Below, in pieces: positions 15,530-22,390 of a DNA stretch of 36,939 nucleotides (position 1 is its first letter; the number at the start of each line of letters is the position of its first letter). The position numbers and the translations under genes are program-made. The DNA is taken from NCBI RefSeq assembly GCF_020907985.1, contig NZ_JAJJPA010000064.1, positions 1 to 36,939 on the forward strand. The letters run 5' to 3'. The notes under the pieces were generated by a model that did not search any database, was not told the DNA's origin, and saw only the letters and a list, made by a program, of their open reading frames with translations. Origin of the DNA: Kitasatospora humi (lineage in GTDB: Bacteria > Actinomycetota > Actinomycetes > Streptomycetales > Streptomycetaceae).

Positions 15530-15842
15530 CAGGCTCGACCGGGTTCGGCAGTGGATCGAGGCCGTCATCGACGCCGTCAAGGAGCTGGTCTCGCCAGTCT
15601 GCGAACTGTTCCCGGATCGCGGCGGCGACCGAGAGATGGAGTTCGTACACGGCTGACTGCTTGTCGCTGCAGCCTGCGATCCGCCGCAGTGCGTCGGCGA
15701 ACATCGCGCGGTCGAAGCCCCCGTCGCTCTGGGCGGCGAGTTCGAGAGGCCGCTCACGCGAGCAGCCGCTCCGCAGGAGGCCGTGGACGTCGACGGCCTC
15801 GCGGACTCCCGGCGGCTTCGTAGCCGCCGCCCCGCTCGGCAT
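15530..15842 (-). pseudogene. AbiEii-like nucleotidyltransferase, C-terminal remnant
   Basis: Minus-strand coding sequence reads VREAVDVHGLLRSGCSRERP, LELAAQSDGGFDRAMFADAL, RRIAG, then LHLSVAAAIREQFADWRDQL. This resembles the helical C-terminal half of nucleotidyltransferase proteins of the AbiEii toxin type (the -DL-ALL-, FDR-ML-ADAL- and FxxWRxxL pattern). The catalytic GS-DxD nucleotidyltransferase half is missing, and the tail past about 15530 degenerates to Pro/Arg-rich sequence before a stop at 15408. No partner antitoxin (AbiEi) is present. Assignment rests on pattern memory and is moderate. Confidence 0.45.
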
Positions 15843-15858
15843 TGCACAGATAGGCCGA

Positions 15859-16908
15859 TCAGCAGGAGAGAGTAGCGACCAACTCGTCGCGGCCGTTCAC
15901 CCGGAACTTGCGATAGATGGCCTTGAGATGGTCGTTGGTCGTGTGCTGCGACAGGTCGAGGGTGTGGGAGATCTGTTTGCTGGAGCGGCCGTCCAGGACC
16001 TGGTCGATCACCGTGCGTTCCCGGGGCGTGAGGCCGTACCACGCGGCGACCGCGGGCAGGAGTTGGCCGGTACCGGCCGCCTGGATGGTGACGGCCACCT
16101 CGCCGCGTCGGGCGCCGGTCAGCCGTTGGGCCTGCAGCGCGGCGAAGCCGTGGCCGGTCGGGATGCGGCTGAGCACGGGCTCGCTCTGGCGGCGGGCGGC
16201 GGCCGCGACGTTCCAGAGCGTCAGCGAGAGATCCTCGTCCGTGTCGAGGCTCAAGTTGGGAAAGCACATCCGGAGCCATTCGCGCCCGGTCGGGGTCGCG
16301 GAGGCGAGGCCGTCGTTCTCGTCGATGACGAGCACGCCGGGCGGCATCGCGGTGCGCATGGGATGCGGCCTGGCGCGGCCGACGTAACCGCGCAGCGAGG
16401 CGGCCAGCGGCGCCGCGACCTGCCGCGCGTTGTCGATGTCGGCCGGGGTGAACGGCGGGCGGCGACGCTCGCGCAGCAGGATCAGCGTGCCCCAGTGCGC
16501 GGCGCGATCGACCAGGTCGAGCCGCATCTCGCTGCCCCAGCCGTCGCCGGCCATGCTGTCGAGCAGCGGCACGACGCCCGGCGGCGCGGTGGCCGTCGTG
16601 TTCAGCACCGCGACAGTTGGGCGGCTCGTGGGCCGGTCGGCGGGTCGCCGGGGCGGGTAAGGCTGCCGATCGAGCAGCCCGGCCGCCTTGATGCGGCGGA
16701 AGTGGGCGCAGCTGTAGCCCTGGTGCTCGACCAGGAAGCAGCCGACGCCGGTGACCGGATCCTTGCCGGAAAGCATGTACCCGTCGTGCGGCACGAGCCG
16801 GTGCAGTTGGCGGGCCAGCTCGCCGCCGAGGTCGGCCAGGCTGTCGGCGCGTGCGGCAGCCTGCCGCGCGGCGTGGGCGACGAGCAGCGGCGCGGGCGCG
16901 GGGGACAC
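15859..16908 (-). CDS. LuxR-type regulator with C-terminal helix-turn-helix
   Basis: Protein of 349 residues. The last 60 residues form a GerE/LuxR DNA-binding domain: YGLTPRERTVIDQVLDGRSS, KQISHTLDLSQHTTNDHLKA, IYRKFRVNGRDELVA. The N-terminal part (about 1-160) is helical then GAF-like (LVPHDGYMLSGKDPVTGVGC); the middle part contains WGTLILLRERRRPPFTPADI and a PAS-like VLVIDENDGLASATPTGREW. Such regulators sense small ligands by the GAF/PAS region. The start at GTG 16908 is a judgement: the frame is open to 17124 but that would overlap the divergent gene, and a -10-like GATACT places the transcript start at the GTG (leaderless). It lies beyond the AbiEii remnant, so control of the cyclodipeptide operon is possible but unproven. 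Confidence 0.9.
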   Translation of the reverse strand: MSPAPAPLLVAHAARQAAARADSLADLGGELARQLHRLVPHDGYMLSGKDPVTGVGCFLVEHQGYSCAHFRRIKAAGLLDRQPYPPRRPADRPTSRPTVAVLNTTATAPPGVVPLLDSMAGDGWGSEMRLDLVDRAAHWGTLILLRERRRPPFTPADIDNARQVAAPLAASLRGYVGRARPHPMRTAMPPGVLVIDENDGLASATPTGREWLRMCFPNLSLDTDEDLSLTLWNVAAAARRQSEPVLSRIPTGHGFAALQAQRLTGARRGEVAVTIQAAGTGQLLPAVAAWYGLTPRERTVIDQVLDGRSSKQISHTLDLSQHTTNDHLKAIYRKFRVNGRDELVATLSC

Positions 16909-16932
16909 CGCAGGAGTATCGCAACCGGCTCC

Positions 16933-16946
16933 CCCTAGGTCTAGGG
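16933..16946. promoter_or_regulatory. Palindrome CCCTAG-GT-CTAGGG
   Basis: Perfect six-base arms with a two-base spacer, 25 bases before the LuxR-type start codon and about 100 before the secreted-protein gene. Its right half CTAGGGAT equals half of the CTVGGGAWWTCCCBAG-type site used by PAS-LuxR regulators such as PimM, so autoregulation is a reasonable guess. Confidence 0.45.
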
Positions 16947-17047
16947 ATATGCGCCGCGCATCCGGGGGCGGACAGTGGAACCCGGCCGGGCAGTCATTGT
17001 CCTGCCGTTCACTATCAGTAAGCAGAAGCAGAGGATCAGGAGTACTC

Positions 17048-17593
17048 GTGCGTCGATTCCTGGTGGTTGCCCTGTCCGTTTCCGCCCTACTCGCAGGTGG
17101 CACGGTGTCCGCCGCCGCGAGCAACCCCGACGCGGGGTCCGCGCCGTCTGCCGTGTCACACGACGGCTGGGTGCCCGACCCGATCCCGCCGTCATATGAC
17201 GCGCCCGCCGGGCTGCTGTGCGACTTCCCCGTTCACTGGGACGTGACGGTGAATCAGGTGCGCACGAAGATCGTCGAGACCTACCCGGACGGCAAGCCCG
17301 AGCGGCAGCTGGCTACCGGTGCGCTGTTCCTCAACGTCAGCAACGCCGCCACCGGCGCGAGCACCCTCGTGGACGCCAGTGGCAGTGCTGTGATCGATTA
17401 TGGGACTGACGGCTCGATGGTCTGGCGCGTGGTCGGGCCGGTCATCGCGCGCGTCCCCGCGGGCTCCAGCAACCTGCCGCGCGGCCTCTACACCATCGAC
17501 GGCGTCTACCGGATCGAGTTCAGCGCGACCGGATTCAAGACCGTCACGCTCGTGCACGGCACTATCCACAGCCTCTGCGACGACCTCGGCTAG
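17048..17593 (+). CDS. Secreted protein of unknown function, 181 aa
   Basis: Start at GTG 17048 with AGGAG six bases upstream; the frame is open for 100 codons before but without signals. Sec signal peptide: MRRFLVVALSVSALLAGGTV with cleavage near SAAA-SNP (about residue 24). The mature part has beta-rich segments (HWDVTVNQVRTKIVETYPDG, GALFLNVSNAATGASTLVDA, WRVVGPVIARVPAGSSNLPR, GVYRIEFSATGFKTVTLVHG) and two cysteines, Cys58 and Cys177, near its ends, likely one disulfide closing the domain. No catalytic motif or named family recognised. Divergent from the LuxR-type regulator across a 140-base region holding a palindrome, so it may be that regulator's target. Confidence 0.8.
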   Translation: MRRFLVVALSVSALLAGGTVSAAASNPDAGSAPSAVSHDGWVPDPIPPSYDAPAGLLCDFPVHWDVTVNQVRTKIVETYPDGKPERQLATGALFLNVSNAATGASTLVDASGSAVIDYGTDGSMVWRVVGPVIARVPAGSSNLPRGLYTIDGVYRIEFSATGFKTVTLVHGTIHSLCDDLG

Positions 17594-17690
17594 TTGTACC
17601 GGACTTCGCACATGGGGTTTTGGGTTTCCAGCCGGCGGGGTCGGGTTTCGTCGATGCCGAGGAGTTCGAGCAGGTGTGCCCCCGCGGACG

Positions 17691-18359
17691 TCAGAGGCTG
17701 CGGGCGGTGATGTCGCCGTGGGTGGTGGTCGCGCGGATGTCGAGGACGGGGGTGCCGTCGTTCTTCAGGGCGTTGCTGATCCGGCCACGACCGGTGCCCG
17801 CGTCGAGGCTCGCGGAGACGCCCGCGGCCGCACCGACGGTGATGTCGCCCATCCGGGTGGTGAGCTTCAACGTGCCGCCGCCCAGGGCCTCGTCGATCCG
17901 GATGTCGCCGCGGGCGGTGCTGATCTCCCCCGGCCCGCCGAGCCGGCCGACCACGACGTCGCCGTCGACCGCGGTCAGGCGCAGGCTCGCGGCCTCGCCG
18001 ACGTTGATCTCCCGGTAGGCGCCCTCGAAGACCACGTGACCGAGCCGTCCGACGCCGCGCAGCGCGCAGCCGCCGCTCCTGCCCTCCACGCGGGAACCGA
18101 CGGGCAGCCGGACCGTCACCTCCACAGATCCGGAGGAACCGAAGGCCTGGTGCCTGGGCTCGGGGTTCTGGATGCGCAGCACGCCGTCGGCGTAGGCGAC
18201 GGTAGTCCGCTCCACTGCCCGGACGTCACGGCTCCTGCCGGGATCGGTCGGCCGGACCTCGACGGCGGTCTCGGTGCGGTCATCGGCCAGGAGGTGGATC
18301 CGCCCGGCGGGGATCTCCAGGACGGTGGAGATCGGGCCGTGGGTGTCGAAGGTGTGCAT
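17691..18359 (-). CDS. DUF4097 family beta-strand repeat protein
   Basis: Protein of 222 residues made of short repeated strands typical of DUF4097/adhesin-like solenoids: IPAGRIHLLADDRTETAVEV, VEVTVRLPVGSRVEGRSGGC, YREINVGEAASLRLTAVDGD, GGGTLKLTTRMGDITVGAAA and IRATTTHGDITARSL. No signal peptide or membrane segment, so probably cytoplasmic; many such genes in actinomycetes sit beside regulators and transporters, role unknown. Two ATGs stand side by side; 18359 is preferred since GGAG is five bases from it and only two from the one at 18362. It follows the serine hydrolase gene on the same strand by 65 bases and is probably co-transcribed. Confidence 0.86.
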   Translation of the reverse strand: MHTFDTHGPISTVLEIPAGRIHLLADDRTETAVEVRPTDPGRSRDVRAVERTTVAYADGVLRIQNPEPRHQAFGSSGSVEVTVRLPVGSRVEGRSGGCALRGVGRLGHVVFEGAYREINVGEAASLRLTAVDGDVVVGRLGGPGEISTARGDIRIDEALGGGTLKLTTRMGDITVGAAAGVSASLDAGTGRGRISNALKNDGTPVLDIRATTTHGDITARSL

Positions 18360-18424
18360 CATGTCTCCGGTAGGCACGTGGATGTGTGTGTCGGTGGTTC
18401 GGCTGCCGGGGCCCAGGCTCCGTG

Positions 18425-19654
18425 TCAGTCGTCGATCGACTGGTAGAGGGTGGTCCAGAAGTCGTGGATGAGCTGCGCCGAGTCCGGGGTGGACATCCCG
18501 ACCTGAGTGAGAAGGATGCCGATGAGGTCGTTCTGCGGGTCGGCGTAGGTCGACGTCCCGCTGCCGCCGTCCCAGCCGAACTGACCGAGCGGCGCATAGT
18601 CGCCACGGTAGGTGCGCACGGCCATCCCGAAGCCCCAGCCGCCCTGCTGGCCCTGGCCGAATCCCACGTGGACGTTCTCGCGGGCCATGGCCTCCCGCGC
18701 GGCCTGCTGCTCGGGCGTGAGCCGATTGGTCGTCATCAGCTCGACGGCGGACCGGGACAGGATCCGCTCGCCGCCGTGCGTCCCGCCGTTGAGCAGCATC
18801 CGGAAGTAGGCGTGGAAGTCGTCGACGGTGGAGACCAGGCCACCGCCTCCGCCCTGGAAGGCCGGCGGCTTGCTGTGGCGTCCGCCCTCGGCCGCGTCCC
18901 AGACCAGGAACTCGCCTGTCGACGGGTCCGGGACGACCAGCGGCGGCAGCCGGTCCATCTTCTCGCCCGGGACGTGGAAGCCGGTGTCCCGCATGCCCAG
19001 CGGCTCGAAGACGCGCTCGCGGAGGAAGTCCTCGAACGGCCGGCCGGTGACCCGGGCCACCAGCACGCCCAGCAGGTCGCTGCTGATCTGGTACTGCCAG
19101 CGTTCGCCCGGCTGGTGCATCAGCGGCAGCGTGCCGAGGCGGCGCATCCACTCGTCCGGCTCCGGCATCGGCTCCGGCAGGTTGGGGGTGAGCCCCTGCT
19201 CGAAGACCGCGTCCATGATCGGGGTGCCCAGCGAGGTCATATCCATGCCGAGCCCGAACGTGGACGTCAGCACGTCCCGCACGGTGATCGGCCGCTTGGC
19301 CGGAACGGTCTCGTCGAGCGGGCCGTCGACCCGCTGCAGCACCTGGCGGTCGGCCAGTTCCGGGAGCCACTGCTCCACCAGGTCGTCGAACCGCAGACGG
19401 CACTCGTCGAGCAGGACCATCGCGGCGGCCATGGTCACCGGCTTGGACGTGGACGCCATCCGGAAGACGGTGTCCCGGCGCATCGGTGCGCCACCCTCGG
19501 GCGCCATCGTCCCGAGTGCCTCGACGTGCGTCCAGTCGCCCCGTCCGACCAGGGCGACCAGGCCGGGGATCTTCCCGGACTCCACGTGCCGCGTCAGCAC
19601 GCCGCGCAGCCTGCGCAGCCCCGCTTCGGACAGACCGCTGGTGCGGTGGTTCAT
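18425..19654 (-). CDS. Serine hydrolase, class C beta-lactamase family
   Basis: Protein of 409 residues of the beta-lactamase/esterase family VIII type. Motifs: FRMASTSKPVT gives Ser68-x-x-Lys71; WQYQISSDLLG gives the family tyrosine Tyr188; FGWDGGSGTSTYADP near residue 370 replaces the KTG box, as usual in this subgroup. No signal peptide, so it is probably intracellular and more likely an esterase or peptidase-like hydrolase than an antibiotic-resistance enzyme. Start ATG 19654 has AAGGAG seven bases upstream. It heads a likely two-gene unit with the DUF4097 gene and is divergent from the LysR gene at 19804, which may control it. Confidence 0.94.
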   Translation of the reverse strand: MNHRTSGLSEAGLRRLRGVLTRHVESGKIPGLVALVGRGDWTHVEALGTMAPEGGAPMRRDTVFRMASTSKPVTMAAAMVLLDECRLRFDDLVEQWLPELADRQVLQRVDGPLDETVPAKRPITVRDVLTSTFGLGMDMTSLGTPIMDAVFEQGLTPNLPEPMPEPDEWMRRLGTLPLMHQPGERWQYQISSDLLGVLVARVTGRPFEDFLRERVFEPLGMRDTGFHVPGEKMDRLPPLVVPDPSTGEFLVWDAAEGGRHSKPPAFQGGGGGLVSTVDDFHAYFRMLLNGGTHGGERILSRSAVELMTTNRLTPEQQAAREAMARENVHVGFGQGQQGGWGFGMAVRTYRGDYAPLGQFGWDGGSGTSTYADPQNDLIGILLTQVGMSTPDSAQLIHDFWTTLYQSIDD

Positions 19655-19803
19655 CTTCCATCTCCTTGTGTTGTGTGTGATGCCGGAGCCCGCTCTGCGG
19701 CGGGCGCGTCGGCGGCTTCCACCTTGGGGCCGGGCCCAGGGCCGATCAACGTAGAATCCGCGAACGGACCGATCACCGCCGTGTTATGAAGGGAGGTCCG
19801 CCC

Positions 19804-20703
19804 GTGGAGCTGCGGGACATCGAGATCTTCCTGACGCTCGCGGAAGAGCTGCACTTCGGTCGCACGGCGGACCGCCTCCATGTGTCGCAGGCACGGGTCA
19901 GTCAGGCGATCGCCCTGCAGGAACGACGCCTCGGGGGCCTGCTGTTCGACCGGTCGAACCGTCGGCAGATCCGGCTGACCCCCTTGGGGCGGCAGTTGCG
20001 GAACGATCTGCGTCCCGTTCACGACGGGCTGCGCGCCGGCCTGGAACGGGCCAGAATGGCGGCCCGCGGCGTTACGTCAGTGCTGCGGGTCGGGCTGCTG
20101 CCCTTCAACATCGCGGAACTGCACGTCTACTGGCGCGCGTTCCGGGAGCTACACCCACAGTGGGAACTGCAGCTGCGGCGTGCGCCCTACGTGGACCCGT
20201 TCGCCAGCCTCCGCGACGGCGTGGTGGACGTCCTGGTCGTCTGGCTCCCCGTCGAGGAACCGGACCTCACCGTCGGACCGCCGCTCTTCACGGACGCACG
20301 GCTGCTGGCCGTCTCCGCGGAGGACCGGTTGGCCACCCGGTCGTCCGTGGCCCTGGAGACGCTCGCGGATCGTCGGCACGCCACCGCTCCCCTGATGCCG
20401 GACTACTGGGAGGACGTGTACCTGCCCTTCCAGAGCCCGCGCGGCCGCCCCATCGAACGCAGCCGGACCATCACCAACAGCGACGACCTGATCCACCTGG
20501 TCGGCACCGGCGAGATCGTCCACAGCTTCCCAGCGCACGTCACCCGGTACTGGGCCATGACGCACGTCCGTTGGCTGCCCATCCGGGACCTGCCCCCGCT
20601 GACCTACGCCCTGGTGTGGCACACCGAGTCCGAGACCGCCGCCGTCCGCGCCTTCGCCGAGCTCGTCAAGGAACTGGGCCCCTTGGACTTCGCTCACCTC
20701 TGA
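19804..20703 (+). CDS. LysR-family regulator (first of tandem pair)
   Basis: Protein of 299 residues, starting at GTG 19804 where GGGAGG sits seven bases upstream; the ATG at 19786 lacks a site. The HTH part VELRDIEIFLTLAEELHFGR, TADRLHVSQARVSQAIALQE is almost identical to that of the LysR gene at 20865, while the effector domains differ (here VLRVGLLPFNIAELHVYWRA, VVDVLVVWLPVEEPDLTVG). A likely gene duplication with divergence of ligand specificity. Divergent from the beta-lactamase-like hydrolase, its most likely target. Adjacent bases hold a TAGAAT -10-like box (19752-19757). Confidence 0.93.
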   Translation: MELRDIEIFLTLAEELHFGRTADRLHVSQARVSQAIALQERRLGGLLFDRSNRRQIRLTPLGRQLRNDLRPVHDGLRAGLERARMAARGVTSVLRVGLLPFNIAELHVYWRAFRELHPQWELQLRRAPYVDPFASLRDGVVDVLVVWLPVEEPDLTVGPPLFTDARLLAVSAEDRLATRSSVALETLADRRHATAPLMPDYWEDVYLPFQSPRGRPIERSRTITNSDDLIHLVGTGEIVHSFPAHVTRYWAMTHVRWLPIRDLPPLTYALVWHTESETAAVRAFAELVKELGPLDFAHL

Positions 20704-20790
20704 TCTCCCTGCTGCCTGCTCACGCCGCCCCCTCCGCTCACAGCCTGGCGCGGCACCGACGGGCGAACAACGGCGAACCCCGTAAGGCTG

Positions 20791-20810
20791 CGTTGACCCC
20801 GGGGTCAACG
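20791..20810. promoter_or_regulatory. 20-bp perfect palindrome
   Basis: CGTTGACCCC-GGGGTCAACG, perfectly self-complementary over 20 bases, directly upstream of the predicted -35 box of the second LysR gene. Its position suits an activator or autoregulatory site; the T-N12-A spacing inside is close to, but not exactly, the LysR T-N11-A rule. Confidence 0.7.
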
Positions 20811-20817
20811 ATCCGCG

Positions 20818-20847
20818 TTGTGTCGACGCGACGCCGACCGCTAGGTT
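20818..20847 (+). promoter_or_regulatory. Promoter of second LysR gene
   Basis: TTGTGT (20818-20823) and TAGGTT (20842-20847) are separated by 18 bases, giving a start near 20854, just before AGGAGG (20855-20860) and the ATG at 20865. The palindrome at 20791-20810 ends eight bases before the -35 box. Confidence 0.5.
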
Positions 20848-20864
20848 CCCGACCAGGAGGAAGC

Positions 20865-21755
20865 ATGGAACTGCGGGACATCGAGATCTTCCTGACGCTG
20901 GCCGAGGAACTGCACTTCGGACGGACGGCGGAGCGCCTGCACATCACGGCGTCCCGGGTCAGCCACGCCATCAAGAAGCAGGAACGCCGCATCGGCGCAC
21001 CGCTCTTCGAGCGCACCTCGCGCACGGTCCGCCTCACCGCGCTGGGCCGGCAACTGCGCGAGGATCTGCTGCCCGCCCGCCAGCAGATCCAACAGGCCCT
21101 CGACCGGGCCGTCGCCGAAGCACGCGGCATCACCGGGGAGCTGCGCGTCGGCTACTCCACCCCCTGGTGCGCCGATCTCGTCCTGCGTGCGGCCGAGACC
21201 TTCCGCGGCCGACATGCCGGATGCACCGTGGCGGTCGGCGAGATCCAGTTCGACGACCCGTTCGGCCCGCTGCGTCGGGGCGAGTTGCACCTGCAGGTGA
21301 GCGAACTGCCCAGCGGCGAGGCGGGCATAGCCGACGGCCCGGTACTGTTCCGCGAGCCTCGGGCGCTGATGGTCCCGGCCGCCCATGCCTGGGCCGAACG
21401 CGCCAGCGTGTCGCTGGAAGACCTGGCCGACGCACCGCTGATCACCCCGCGGGGCGACATCCCCCAAGCCGCGCTGGAGATCCACCTGCCCATCCGCACC
21501 CCCTCGGGCCGCCTGATCCCGCGCGGCCCCCGCTACACCTTCTGGTCCGAGGTCCCCGCCCTCGTCGCAGCCGGTCTCGGCGTCTCGGTCGTCGCGGTCC
21601 GCGCCGCCCGCTACCACGACCGGCCCGGCATCGCGTTCGTCCCCTTCCGCGACGGCCCCACCCTCGACTACGGCGTGCTGCTGCCCAGCTCCGGCCCCTC
21701 CCCCGCCGCCCGGGCCTTCATCGACAACATCGCCCCACACTTGCCGCCCACCTAA
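20865..21755 (+). CDS. LysR-family regulator (second of tandem pair)
   Basis: Protein of 296 residues with ATG 20865 after AGGAGG; the frame is open far upstream, across the first LysR gene in another frame, but only this start is credible. HTH about residues 18-37 (FGRTAERLHITASRVSHAIK), then a linker and effector domain (ELRVGYSTPWCADLVLRAAE; GELHLQVSELPSGEAGIADG; ALMVPAAHAWAERASVSLED; GLGVSVVAVRAARY). Its N-terminal 25 residues nearly equal those of the gene at 19804, indicating tandem duplication. The 20-bp palindrome upstream is a likely self-binding site. No further target gene follows; the next 600 bases are att-like and non-coding. Confidence 0.93.
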   Translation: MELRDIEIFLTLAEELHFGRTAERLHITASRVSHAIKKQERRIGAPLFERTSRTVRLTALGRQLREDLLPARQQIQQALDRAVAEARGITGELRVGYSTPWCADLVLRAAETFRGRHAGCTVAVGEIQFDDPFGPLRRGELHLQVSELPSGEAGIADGPVLFREPRALMVPAAHAWAERASVSLEDLADAPLITPRGDIPQAALEIHLPIRTPSGRLIPRGPRYTFWSEVPALVAAGLGVSVVAVRAARYHDRPGIAFVPFRDGPTLDYGVLLPSSGPSPAARAFIDNIAPHLPPT

Positions 21756-21894
21756 TCGTCGGCCGCACCACGTCACGGGTTCTCGGCGGTACCGGCGTCC
21801 GCGGGCGGATCATCTGGCTCCCGGTCGGTGTCCGTGGTCCGCCGGTAGTGGCCAGTGCGGGTCCCCCGAAAGGTAGCTGACCACGCAACAGAAC

Positions 21895-21926
21895 GAGCCG
21901 GCACTCGGTATCCCAAGTACCGGCTC
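21895..21926. terminator. Hairpin next to tRNA-Pro fragment
   Basis: GAGCCGGCACT and AGTACCGGCTC pair over 11 bases with one mismatch around a 10-base loop. It starts 17 bases beyond the 3' end of the tRNA-Pro fragment in the direction of tRNA transcription, the place expected for the native tRNA terminator. That makes the left side of the scar look like original chromosome. Confidence 0.45.
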
Positions 21927-21943
21927 CCACAGCCGACTTCACA

Positions 21944-21982
21944 GTCGGGACGACAGGATTTGAACGTGCGACCCCTTGACCC
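21944..21982 (-). other. tRNA-Pro 3' fragment, likely attachment-site scar
   Basis: The minus strand carries 39 bases matching the 3' part of actinobacterial tRNA-Pro: end of the anticodon loop and stem GGGTCAAG, variable region, T arm with GTTCAAATC, and acceptor end GTCGTCCCGAC. The 5' half (acceptor start, D arm) is absent, so it is not a functional tRNA; one T-stem base differs (GCACG where GCAGG is usual). Integrative elements such as pSAM2 insert into tRNA-Pro, leaving exactly such a 3' copy at one boundary. No intact tRNA or integrase is in the window. Confidence 0.65.
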
Positions 21983-22092
21983 GCGCGGTCGAAAGGAGGT
22001 GACGGGCCGTCCGCTCGGTCCGGAAACCGCAGATCAGGGCCTACTTCGTCCAGCGCGCATGATGCTTGGTCACACCTCATGACGCCCAGTCC

Positions 22093-22149
22093 GTGAGAGG
22101 CATGTGAGAGGTCGGCGAGCCGAAGTGAGCTCTCTCACTGCGGCTCACC
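22093..22149. repeat. GTGAGAG repeats and long hairpin
   Basis: GTGAGAGG occurs twice as a direct repeat with an 11-base period (22093-22100, 22104-22111) and once inverted (CTCTCAC, 22132-22138). The inverted copy is part of a hairpin, GAGCCGAAGTGAG-CTCT-CTCACTGCGGCTC (22117-22146), 13-base stem with one mismatch, extendable to 22114-22149. Lying about 110 bases from the tRNA-Pro scar, these resemble arm-type sites for an integrase or excisionase; the hairpin could also end the operon at 22391. Apart from these and the scar, the 21756-22390 stretch shows nothing coding. Confidence 0.5.
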
Positions 22150-22390
22150 AGCGAGTGTGGCGGCGCTGCCGATAAGCCTGCACCGAGTCGCCGTGCTGAC
22201 ACGACCAGCTACTGGAGCAAGCCCATCCGGGCTTGCCAAGGTTCCAAGCCACGACGTCGAGAATCCGCAGTCTCGTCACGACACTGATCTGGGATCAGCG
22301 ACGTCTCCCGCAAGCCCTGCCTGCGCTGCCCGTGCCGCTGACCTCCGCTGACGCCACCGCCCGGCTCGGGGCAACGCCGCACCACGGCCC

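Noticed and set aside
17691..19661. One 656-residue minus-strand protein spanning the DUF4097 gene
   Set aside because: Its N-terminal 430 residues are an out-of-frame reading of the beta-lactamase-like gene; the DUF4097 gene has its own GGAG-ATG start at 18359.
21944..22021. Complete tRNA-Pro gene on the minus strand
   Set aside because: The 3' part fits, but the upstream bases lack the acceptor 5' strand and D arm, and the T stem has a C-C mismatch; only a fragment is present.
22047..22082. Integrase C-terminus (reads RARMMLGHTS)
   Set aside because: The LGHTS string is only suggestive, the rest of the tyrosine-recombinase domain is missing and a stop follows immediately.
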